In this document: one piece after another, positions 1 through 6,070 of the stretch | Layout of the letters: each line of letters opens with the position of its first letter | Numbering within the stretch: position 1 is the stretch's first letter | DNA from: CBFGRU01 sp965651255 | Lineage (GTDB): Bacteria; Planctomycetota; Phycisphaerae; Phycisphaerales; SM1A02 | Assembly: GCA_965651255.1 (NCBI GenBank) | Contig: CBFGRU010000134.1 | Coordinates: 1 to 8,199, forward strand | Reading direction: 5' to 3' | DNA: 8,199 nt | Notes under the pieces: model-generated | Database searches by the model: none | What the model was told of the DNA's origin: nothing | What the model saw: the letters and a program-made list of their open reading frames with translations, nothing else | Position numbers and translations under genes: made by a program

Positions 1-27
1 GGCGGATTTCCGACAAAGGGAGATTGA
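1..27 (+). CDS. Possible 3' end of an upstream gene, perhaps ptsH (HPr)
   Basis: Reading from base 1, the frame gives GGFPTKGD followed by TGA at 25-27. HPr proteins often end in a short helix followed by a Gly-Phe type tail, and ptsH commonly sits just upstream of ptsI, so this could be the end of HPr. Eight residues cannot establish homology, and the frame starting at base 2 is also open here. The call rests mainly on gene-order expectation and is weak. Confidence 0.2.
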   Translation, partial: GGFPTKGD

Positions 28-38
28 GCCGCTATACT
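10..38 (+). promoter_or_regulatory. Sigma70-like promoter upstream of ptsI
   Basis: A -35-like hexamer CCGACA (10-15, four of six matches to TTGACA) is followed after exactly 17 bases by TATACT (33-38, five of six matches to TATAAT). Such an AT-rich -10 box stands out in this GC-rich sequence. Transcription would begin near base 45, giving a leader of about 70 bases before the ATG at 114. If the upstream frame ending at 27 is real, the -35 box lies inside its last codons, so the site would be a secondary promoter within a pts operon. Seen only as a consensus match. Confidence 0.35.
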
Positions 39-50
39 CGCGGTCCCGTC

Positions 51-82
51 GGAGGAGGGGCGATTTCGCCGACTGGGTGAGG
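51..82 (+). promoter_or_regulatory. Purine-rich leader with small hairpin before ptsI
   Basis: A strong Shine-Dalgarno-like run, GGAGGAGG (51-58), is followed directly by an inverted repeat GGCGA-TT-TCGCC (59-70) and then by GGTGAGG (76-82). GGTGAGG sits 4 bases before a TTG at 87, which opens the ptsI frame. The GGAGGAGG run lies too far from either candidate start (28 or 55 bases) to act directly. Folding the hairpin would shorten this distance. A role in setting translation of ptsI is possible but unproven. Confidence 0.25.
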
Positions 83-113
83 TTGATTGGACGAGAAGCG
101 AGACGCCGCCGCG

Positions 114-1871
114 ATGGAGGTTATCAAGGGCATACCGGTTTCGCCGGGCGTGGTCATCGGTCGGGCATTCGTGCTCGATGTGGTTGATGAGCGCGTGCCC
201 TATCGCACCGTCGCGCCGAAGGATGTGGACCGGGAGCTGAAGCGGCTGGAGAGGGCGCTGGAGGAATCGCGCAGCGACCTGGCGGCCCTTCAGCAGCGGA
301 CCGAGACGGAGTTGGGGGCCGAGGCCGCGAAGATCTTCGGCTTTCACATCGGCCTGCTGCACGATCGATCGCTGATTGAACCGATTCGCACGCGGATTCA
401 GAACGACCGGGTGACCGCGGAGTACGCGGTGGCAGAGCGGTTCCGGGCGCTGGCCGATCAGTTCCGGGGCATGGGCAATGAAGTCTTTCGCCAGAAGGCC
501 AACGATGTTCTGGATCTGGATCGGCGGTTGCTGGGGCTGCTGGTCGGTCAGTCGGAAACGCGGCTGCACGAAATGGCCGAGCCGGTCATCGTGGTGGCCC
601 ATGAGCTGACGCCTTCGCAGGCGGCCTCGATGGACCGGACCAAGGTGCTGGCGATCGCGACCGATGCGGGCGGTCGAACGAGCCATACCTCGATCGTCGC
701 GCGGGCGATGGATATACCCGCGGTGGTGGGTTGCCAGCGGGTGACGAGCGATCTGAACGAGGGTGACCTGATCATCGTCGATGGTGATCGCGGGGTGGTG
801 GCGATCCGGCCGGATGAAGAGACGATCAAGCAGTACGAGCAGTTCCAGGCGGAAATGCACACGTTCCGCAGTGGGCTGCGCGAGTTTGCGCGGCTGGAAG
901 CGGTGACGAAGGACGGCACGCGCATTCGGCTGCTGGGCAACATCGAGTTCCCGGAGGAAGTGCCCGCCGTCCTGGAGAACGGCGCGGATGGAGTCGGGCT
1001 GTACCGGACGGAGTTTCTGTACCTGACCTCGCCGACGGTGCCGAGCGAAGAGGATCAGTTCGCCGCGTACAAGAAATGCGCGGAGCTGCTGGGTGAGAAG
1101 CCGCTGACGATCCGCACACTGGACCTCGGCGCGGATAAGTACACGCAGGAGCGCGCGGAAGAGCCGGAGCGCAACCCGTTCCTGGGTTGCCGAGGTATCC
1201 GGTACTGCCTGCAGAACCTGCCGATGTTTCGCACGCAATTGCGGGCGATTCTGCGGGCGAGCGCGTTCGGCCACATCAAGATCATGTTCCCGCTGATCGC
1301 GACGACGCTGGAGCTGCGTCAGGCGAAGCTGGTGCTGAACGATGTGATGGAAGAGCTGGAGGAAGAGGGCATTCCGTACGACCACAAGATTCCCGTGGGA
1401 ATGATGGTCGAGGTGCCGAGTTCAGCGCTGATGGCGCGGACGTTCGCGCGGGAGACGGATTTCCTCTCGATCGGAACGAACGACCTGATTCAGTACACGC
1501 TGGCGGTGGATCGCGGCAACGAGAACGTGGCGAACCTGTACTCCGGTGCAAACCCGGCCGTGCTGCAACTGGTCAAACAGACGATCCGCGCGGGCAAGCA
1601 CTACCAGATCGACACGAGCATCTGCGGCGAGATTGCGGGCGAGCTGGTCTACACGATGTTGCTGATCGGGTTCGGATTGCGTACGCTTTCGCTGGTGCCA
1701 TCGCAGATACCGCAGGTCAAGCGATTGATCCGGTCTGTTGATCTGGACCGATGCGAACGGCTGGCCCGACGGGTCGGTTCGTTCGATTCCGAGCGGCAGG
1801 TACTGAGTTACCTCCGCGAGCAGGTAAGAGAAGTGTTGCCCGAGGCGTTCGGCGGATGGACCGTCGATTAG
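114..1871 (+). CDS. ptsI: PTS enzyme I (phosphoenolpyruvate-protein phosphotransferase)
   Basis: Cytoplasmic enzyme that takes phosphate from phosphoenolpyruvate onto an active-site histidine and passes it to HPr, the first step of the phosphotransferase system. The product is 585 residues, close to the usual 575, with no GAF domain, so it is PtsI rather than PtsP. In order: N-terminal IKGIPVSPG; helical HPr-binding region; phospho-histidine motif GGRTSHTSIVARAM with H191; GLYRTEF (R298); RTLDLGADK (R334); VEVPSSA (E433); signature SIGTNDLIQYTLAVDRGN (D457); and SICGEIAGE with catalytic C504. These match E. coli H189, R296, R332, E431, D455 and C502 with a constant +2 offset. That offset is the main reason for choosing ATG 114; a TTG at 87 in the same frame has a better Shine-Dalgarno (GGTGAGG) and would add nine residues. 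No sugar-specific EII gene lies in the window, so the system may be regulatory or the EII may be elsewhere. Confidence 0.96.
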   Translation: MEVIKGIPVSPGVVIGRAFVLDVVDERVPYRTVAPKDVDRELKRLERALEESRSDLAALQQRTETELGAEAAKIFGFHIGLLHDRSLIEPIRTRIQNDRVTAEYAVAERFRALADQFRGMGNEVFRQKANDVLDLDRRLLGLLVGQSETRLHEMAEPVIVVAHELTPSQAASMDRTKVLAIATDAGGRTSHTSIVARAMDIPAVVGCQRVTSDLNEGDLIIVDGDRGVVAIRPDEETIKQYEQFQAEMHTFRSGLREFARLEAVTKDGTRIRLLGNIEFPEEVPAVLENGADGVGLYRTEFLYLTSPTVPSEEDQFAAYKKCAELLGEKPLTIRTLDLGADKYTQERAEEPERNPFLGCRGIRYCLQNLPMFRTQLRAILRASAFGHIKIMFPLIATTLELRQAKLVLNDVMEELEEEGIPYDHKIPVGMMVEVPSSALMARTFARETDFLSIGTNDLIQYTLAVDRGNENVANLYSGANPAVLQLVKQTIRAGKHYQIDTSICGEIAGELVYTMLLIGFGLRTLSLVPSQIPQVKRLIRSVDLDRCERLARRVGSFDSERQVLSYLREQVREVLPEAFGGWTVD

Positions 1872-2158
1872 TCCGAGGGAGAAGAAAAATCAGGGCTGGC
1901 TGCGGCTTGGTCGAGCGCCGAGGTGTGAACACCGCCATCGAGCGAATCCCGAGTTCGTCGTTCCGGTCCGCCACGAGCCACGCGGATTGTCCACCATCGT
2001 TTCCTTCGCATTGAGATCAAACCGCCTTCACCGCTCGCCGGTGACCGGGACGGGCGTTGCCCGGCCTGCAGGCGGTCGATCGCAGCGTGAAGCGAATGTT
2101 GTGATGGCGACAACCGCGACGGCGCGTGGATGCGTGTGCCCGCACAGGGAGAGCCCAC
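1872..2158 (+). other. Noncoding spacer, probable 5' leader of rne
   Basis: This 287-base spacer has no open frame that looks like a gene. It contains short inverted repeats: GGTGT-GA-ACACC (1922-1933), CGGGC-GTT-GCCCG (2051-2063), the perfect palindrome GCCTGCAGGC (2064-2073), GTTGT-N7-ACAAC (2098-2114) and TGTG-CCCG-CACA (2135-2146), the last abutting the rne ribosome binding site. No GC hairpin followed by a T run is present, so no intrinsic terminator for ptsI is visible and read-through is possible. The best -35-like hexamer, TTGTCC (1987-1992), has no acceptable -10 partner. In enterobacteria the rne leader is a structured target of RNase E autoregulation; a similar role here is inference only. 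Confidence 0.4.
2146..2153 (+). promoter_or_regulatory. Ribosome binding site that fixes the rne start at GTG 2159
   Basis: AGGGAGAG lies 5 bases before the GTG at 2159. An in-frame GTG at 2126 would add eleven residues (MDACARTGRAH) that have no family resemblance and no comparable ribosome binding site. The 2159 start gives a protein opening MAKRQKNEPAQLMVVND, where the LMVVND segment aligns with the MLINA opening strand of E. coli RNase E. Confidence 0.6.
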
Positions 2159-4765
2159 GTGGCCAAGCGTCAGAAGAACGAACCGGCGCAGTTGATGGTC
2201 GTCAACGACATTCCCGACGAGGAATGTCGCATCGCGATCCTTGAAGAGAATCGCCTCGAAGAGTTGTACACCGAGCGAATGGCGAGCGCCACCGGTGTCG
2301 GCAACATCTATAAGGGGCGGGTGAACAACGTTGAGCCCGCGATCCAGGCGGCGTTCATCGACTACGGGGAGGGGAAGAACGGCTTCCTGCACATCTCCGA
2401 CCTGCACCCGCGGTACTTTCCCGGTGAGGAACGAACCGAGCGCGTGGGTCGCAAGATTCCGCGGCGCGATCGGCCGCCGATTCAGGCCGCGCTCCGCCGG
2501 GGTGATGAGATTCTGGTGCAGGTCATCAAGGAGGGCATCGGCACGAAGGGGCCGACGCTGTCGAGTTACCTGTCGATTCCCGGTCGGCTGATGGTGATGA
2601 TGCCGCACATGGACAACGTGGGGGTCAGCCGAAAAATTGATGATGAAGACAAGCGTCGCAAGATGCGCGACATCCTCGATTCGCTGGACCTGCCCGAAGG
2701 GTTCGGTTTCATCCTGCGCACCGCGGGTTTTGACCGCACGAAAACGGAACTGAAGCGCGACTTCGCGTACCTGATGCGCCTGTGGAAGAAGATGGAGAAG
2801 CGCATCGAGAACGTCGCGGCGCCGTGCCCGTTGTATACGGAAAGCGATCTGCTGATCCGCACGATTCGCGATGTACTGAGCAACCAGGTTGATGCGATCG
2901 TGGTGGACAGCGAAAGCGCGTACGACCGGACGAACGATTTTCTTTCGATCATCGCTCCGCGCTCGGCCCCGCGGGTCGTTCGCTATCGCGGCGTCACGCC
3001 GGTCTTTCACTCGTTCGATGTCGAACGGCAGATCGAACTGATTCACCAGCGCGAAGTGCCGCTGCCTTCGGGCGGTGCGATCGTGATCGAGCAGACCGAA
3101 GCGCTGGTCGCGATCGATGTGAACTCGGGGCGCAGTCGCGCCGCGCGCGACTCGGAAACCAACGCCTACCAGACGAACAAAGAAGCGGTGGATGAAATCT
3201 GCCGCCAGTTGCGGCTGCGCGATCTCGGCGGACTGCTCATCATGGACCTGATCGACATGAACGCCGGTTCACATCGGCGGTCCATCGAAGAGCGCATGCG
3301 CAACAATCTGAAGCGCGATCGCGCCAAGACGACCGTGCTGCGCCTGAGCGAGTTCGGCGTGATGGAGATGACGCGCCAGCGCATGCGGCCGAGCATCCGC
3401 AAGAGTCACTTCACGCCCTGCCCGACGTGTCACGGCAAGGGTGAGATTCGCAACCCCGAGACCATCGCTGCCGATTCGTTGCGTCATGCCGGCTACCTGT
3501 TGCAGTACGACCGCGTGAAATCGGTGGAGATGGTCTGCTCGCCGCGCGTGGCCAGCGTGCTGCTTTCGGCGAAGCGGCGCACGCTGGTGCGGCTGGAGGA
3601 TGAAACGGGCAAGAGCGTGCGCGTGCGCGTGAGTGAGACGATCGAGATGGATCGCGTGGACTATTTCGCCTACGACGATCGATCGGCGGATATCGACACG
3701 ATGCAACTGCCGGCGCTCAGTCCGCCTTCACTGAAGGAGCTGGAGAAGCGGGAGAAGGAGTGGGCAAGCGAGGCCGAGGAGCGCGGCGAAGCCCGGCGCG
3801 TGGCGGCAGATGAAGCAAAGCGAGCAGAGCGGGTGGCGTCGCCATTTGACCTGGATGATGATGAAGACGATGAGTCGTTCGCCGATTCGCTGGATGATGA
3901 TTCGGGCGATGGATCCGATGAGGATCAGCGTCCATCAGATCGCGCGGCGAATGGCCAGGCCGATGATGGTGAGGGCGGTGAGCGGAAGAAACGTCGTCGC
4001 CGTCGCCGTCGTCGCAAGCGTGGCGGTGGAGGAGCCAGCGGTGATGGAGCCGCCCATGCCACGGCCGAGCAGGCCGCGGGCGCCCCGGCAGATGATGGCG
4101 CGGCGGGCAAGCAGACAGATTCATCGAACGGAACGGTCTCGAAGAACGCCGAATCCGGCGCTGCGGACCCGGATGCCGGTGCGACCGTCGGCGAAGAGGG
4201 TGGAAAGAAGAAGCGTCGTCGTCGTCGTCGCCGCCGCCGAAAGGATGGCACCAGCGCGGAGGCGGGCGGTACGAGTGAACAGGCCGCTTCGCCAAACGTG
4301 CCGGATGATGAAACCGATCGCGCCCCCGCGCCGGAATCAAATGAGTCTGCCCACGCTGATGCTGCGGAACGGAAGCAGGATGATGCCGGGTCGGCGGGTG
4401 ATGCTGGGAAAAAGAAGCGTCGCCGGCGGCGCAAGAAGGCGGGCAGTGCGAAGGGAGAGGGCGAAGCATCCCCCGAAGCCGCGCCGGAGAAGCAGCCCGT
4501 TCCGCGTGAGGCCGATGAGGGTGATGATCAGGATGAAGCCCCGGTCAGGAAGAAGCGAGGGCGATCACGGAAGAAGAAATCAGGCACCGGCGCCGAGACA
4601 TCGGACTCTGCCGACGCAAAGAAGGACGCATCGACGAAGCAGAAGCCGGATGCCCCCGAAGCGGATGGGTCGAGCACCGCGAAGAAGCCGCGGCGATCGC
4701 TGTATCGGTCGCGCACAAAGGTTTCAGCCGGTGCGCTCAAGCAGGCCGCGAAGCGGGAAGAGTGA
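2159..4765 (+). CDS. rne: Ribonuclease E/G family endoribonuclease with long charged C-terminal tail
   Basis: Single-strand-specific endoribonuclease for mRNA decay and rRNA/tRNA processing. The 868-residue product has a complete catalytic half: S1 RNA-binding domain at about 46-138 (NIYKGRVNNVEPAIQAAFID), 5' sensor ILRTAG (R187, T188), catalytic D320 in AIDVNSGR and D363 in LIMDLIDM, and the zinc-link CPTC (C421, C424). The spacing from D320 to D363 (43) and to C421 (101) equals that of E. coli D303, D346 and C404. From about residue 525 the protein becomes a helical charged linker, then an acidic disordered tail (DLDDDEDDESFADSLDDD) with five basic blocks at 609-621, 683-695, 751-760, 797-807 and 842-852. 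The tail resembles in style, not in sequence, the scaffold/RNA-binding half of RNase E, so rne is preferred to rng. The start is GTG with AGGGAGAG. The gene ends 3 bp before dxr and contains the dxr ribosome binding site. No membrane-anchor helix is obvious. Confidence 0.93.
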   Translation: MAKRQKNEPAQLMVVNDIPDEECRIAILEENRLEELYTERMASATGVGNIYKGRVNNVEPAIQAAFIDYGEGKNGFLHISDLHPRYFPGEERTERVGRKIPRRDRPPIQAALRRGDEILVQVIKEGIGTKGPTLSSYLSIPGRLMVMMPHMDNVGVSRKIDDEDKRRKMRDILDSLDLPEGFGFILRTAGFDRTKTELKRDFAYLMRLWKKMEKRIENVAAPCPLYTESDLLIRTIRDVLSNQVDAIVVDSESAYDRTNDFLSIIAPRSAPRVVRYRGVTPVFHSFDVERQIELIHQREVPLPSGGAIVIEQTEALVAIDVNSGRSRAARDSETNAYQTNKEAVDEICRQLRLRDLGGLLIMDLIDMNAGSHRRSIEERMRNNLKRDRAKTTVLRLSEFGVMEMTRQRMRPSIRKSHFTPCPTCHGKGEIRNPETIAADSLRHAGYLLQYDRVKSVEMVCSPRVASVLLSAKRRTLVRLEDETGKSVRVRVSETIEMDRVDYFAYDDRSADIDTMQLPALSPPSLKELEKREKEWASEAEERGEARRVAADEAKRAERVASPFDLDDDEDDESFADSLDDDSGDGSDEDQRPSDRAANGQADDGEGGERKKRRRRRRRRKRGGGGASGDGAAHATAEQAAGAPADDGAAGKQTDSSNGTVSKNAESGAADPDAGATVGEEGGKKKRRRRRRRRRKDGTSAEAGGTSEQAASPNVPDDETDRAPAPESNESAHADAAERKQDDAGSAGDAGKKKRRRRRKKAGSAKGEGEASPEAAPEKQPVPREADEGDDQDEAPVRKKRGRSRKKKSGTGAETSDSADAKKDASTKQKPDAPEADGSSTAKKPRRSLYRSRTKVSAGALKQAAKREE
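3983..4579 (+). repeat. Four spaced Arg/Lys-block repeats within the rne tail
   Basis: Basic blocks are encoded at 3983-4021 (RKKRRRRRRRRKR), 4205-4243 (KKK, nine Arg, K), 4409-4438 (KKKRRRRRKK) and 4547-4579 (RKKRGRSRKKK). A fifth, weaker block lies at 4682-4714. Spacing between block starts is 74, 68, 46 and 45 residues, and the first three are preceded by similar acidic/glycine lead-ins (GEGGE, GEEGG, AGDAG), which suggests duplication of a linker-plus-block unit. The two longest arginine runs are trinucleotide tracts of CGT/CGC codons. Confidence 0.75.
4755..4762 (+). promoter_or_regulatory. dxr ribosome binding site inside the end of rne
   Basis: GGGAAGAG ends 6 bases before the ATG at 4769 and lies in the final codons of rne. 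This placement implies translational coupling between rne and dxr. A second ATG follows immediately at 4772, so initiation at either codon would change the protein by one residue only. Confidence 0.6.
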
Positions 4766-4768
4766 TTC

Positions 4769-6070
4769 ATGATGCACCCGCGCAGACGACGACTCATCGT
4801 GCTCGGCTCCACCGGATCGATTGGCGTGAACACGCTGGCGGTGGTGGACCACCTGCACCGGATCAGGGCAGCATCGTTCGAGGTTGTGGGTCTGGCGGCG
4901 GGGTCGAATCATGAATTGCTGTGCGAACAGGCGCAGACATGGTCGGTCAAGGCGGTTGCGCTCGCCGAGTGCACCGACCCGAATGCGATCCGCACGCTGC
5001 GCGAGTTCGGCCAGTTCCTGACCGGTCCGGATGCCGCGGTGGAGCTGATCGACGCGGTTGCGCAGCCGGGCGATCTGGTGGTGGGTGCGATCGTCGGCGT
5101 GGCGGGCCTGCCCGCGATTGTGCGTGCAATCGAGCGTGGCTGCGACATCGCGCTCGCGAACAAGGAGACGCTGGTTGCCGCCGGCGCCATCGTCATGCCG
5201 TTGGTGCGCGAGCGCGGCGTCTCGCTGATTCCCGTTGACAGTGAACACAGCGCGGTCTTTCAGTGCATGCAGGCGGGGCGCACACCGCAGGAAGTTCAGC
5301 GTGTCATTCTCACCGCGTCGGGCGGCCCGTTCCGGACATGGTCCGCCGAGCGTCTCGCCCGTGCCACTATTGAAGAAGCGCTCAATCACCCCACCTGGTC
5401 GATGGGCGACAAAGTCACGATCGATTCCGCGTCACTCATGAACAAAGCGCTCGAAGTCATCGAAGCGCACTGGCTGTTCGACCTGCCGGCGGAGAAGATC
5501 GATGTTCTGGTGCATCCGCAGTCGATCGTGCACTCACTGGTTGAGTTCGTGGATGGCTCGGTGATCGCGCAGATGAATCCGCCGGACATGAAGCTCCCGA
5601 TTCAGTACGCGCTGACCTGGCCCGATCGCCGATCGGGAAGTTCACGCGCGCTGAATCTCGCGGATGTCAAGCGGCTGGAGTTTGAGGCGGTGGATGCAGA
5701 GCGGTTTCCCGCGATCGGACTGGCGGAGCAGGCAATCACGCGCGGCGGAAATGCCGGGGCGGTGCTCAACGCCGCGAACGAAGCCGCGGTCGATGCGTTT
5801 CGGCGCGGGCGCATTGCCTTCGATCGCATCGCGCATCTCGTTGCCGGCGCGCTCGAGACCGTGCCCGCGAACGCGGTCAGGACGCTCGATGATTGCCTTG
5901 ATGCCGATCGCGCTGCCCGCGAGTGGGTCGATGCCCAGCTAGAAACCAGTCCCCCGCGCGCCGTAACCGGGCGGGGCGATGAATCATCCGTGTCATCATC
6001 ATCTTCACCTTCATCTTCTTCATCACGCGCGGCAGCGGTTGATCCGCTGTCCCGAGGTGCAACCCGCTGA
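4769..6070 (+). CDS. dxr: 1-deoxy-D-xylulose 5-phosphate reductoisomerase
   Basis: Second enzyme of the MEP isoprenoid pathway; converts 1-deoxy-D-xylulose 5-phosphate to 2-C-methyl-D-erythritol 4-phosphate using NADPH and a divalent metal in the cytoplasm. Visible motifs in order: NADPH-binding LGSTGSIG (12-19), VGAIVGVAGLPA (105-116), ALANKETLV (128-136), metal-binding PVDSEHSA with D157 and E159, LTASGGPFR (181-189), flexible-loop HPTWSMG with H207, SLMNKALE with N225, K226 and metal ligand E229, HPQSIVHSLVEF (249-260), then the C-terminal helical domain with NAANEAAV (334-341). These correspond to E. coli D150, E152, H209, N227, K228 and E231. The core ends near residue 393. The remaining 40 residues are an added tail with a Ser-rich run (407-419), absent from typical 390-400 residue enzymes. 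It follows rne by 3 bp and overlaps rseP by one base, so it is mid-operon. Confidence 0.96.
   Translation: MMHPRRRRLIVLGSTGSIGVNTLAVVDHLHRIRAASFEVVGLAAGSNHELLCEQAQTWSVKAVALAECTDPNAIRTLREFGQFLTGPDAAVELIDAVAQPGDLVVGAIVGVAGLPAIVRAIERGCDIALANKETLVAAGAIVMPLVRERGVSLIPVDSEHSAVFQCMQAGRTPQEVQRVILTASGGPFRTWSAERLARATIEEALNHPTWSMGDKVTIDSASLMNKALEVIEAHWLFDLPAEKIDVLVHPQSIVHSLVEFVDGSVIAQMNPPDMKLPIQYALTWPDRRSGSSRALNLADVKRLEFEAVDAERFPAIGLAEQAITRGGNAGAVLNAANEAAVDAFRRGRIAFDRIAHLVAGALETVPANAVRTLDDCLDADRAAREWVDAQLETSPPRAVTGRGDESSVSSSSSPSSSSSRAAAVDPLSRGATR
5621..5637 (+). repeat. Perfect 7-bp inverted repeat inside dxr
   Basis: CCCGATC (5621-5627) and GATCGGG (5631-5637) are perfect reverse complements separated by GCC. 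The hairpin carries two CGATCG words. It encodes the WPDRRSG turn (about residues 284-290) between the catalytic and C-terminal domains of Dxr, a stretch expected to tolerate variation. No T run follows, so it does not look like a terminator. Confidence 0.6.
5993..6025 (+). repeat. TCA/TCT serine-codon microsatellite in the dxr tail
   Basis: Eleven consecutive codons read SSSSSPSSSSS, all serines being TCA or TCT. These codons are scarce in the rest of this GC-rich gene, which favours other serine codons. The tract lies 45 bases before the rseP start. It could change length by slippage in units of three without breaking the frame. Confidence 0.7.
6054..6059 (+). promoter_or_regulatory. rseP ribosome binding site inside dxr
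   Basis: GAGGTG lies 10 bases before the ATG at 6070. That ATG shares its A with the dxr TGA stop (6068-6070), the classic arrangement for stop-start translational coupling. Confidence 0.5.

Noticed and set aside
87..113. TTG 87 as the start of ptsI
   Set aside because: It has a fair ribosome binding site, but ATG 114 places all catalytic residues at a constant +2 offset from E. coli and starts the protein two residues from the family norm. Kept as an alternative.
1187..1741. 184-codon + strand frame inside ptsI
   Set aside because: It overlaps the conserved PEP-binding domain of enzyme I in another frame, and the product is Gly/Arg/Asp-rich without known motifs.
1872..1935. Terminator after ptsI
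   Set aside because: The only nearby inverted repeat (1922-1933) is a 5-bp stem with no following T run.
1987..2015. Promoter for rne with TTGTCC as -35
   Set aside because: The hexamer at the correct spacing is ATTGAG, which matches the -10 consensus poorly.
2126..2158. GTG 2126 as the start of rne
   Set aside because: The extra eleven residues resemble nothing in the family, and the well-placed AGGGAGAG supports GTG 2159.
1868..3046. 392-codon open frame on the - strand opposite the start of rne
   Set aside because: It lies antisense to conserved RNase catalytic codons, its product is rich in Arg, His and Asp with no recognisable domain, and long antisense frames are expected in GC-rich genes.
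3717..4469. 250-codon open frame on the - strand across the repeat region
   Set aside because: Its His/Pro/Arg-rich product is an out-of-frame reading of the trinucleotide-rich tail of rne, without start signals or domains.
3810..4772. 320-codon open frame on the + strand overlapping the rne tail in another frame
   Set aside because: Its product is low-complexity Met/Arg/Pro generated by reading the GAT, CGT and GCC repeats out of frame; rne is continuous through this region to a coupled dxr start.
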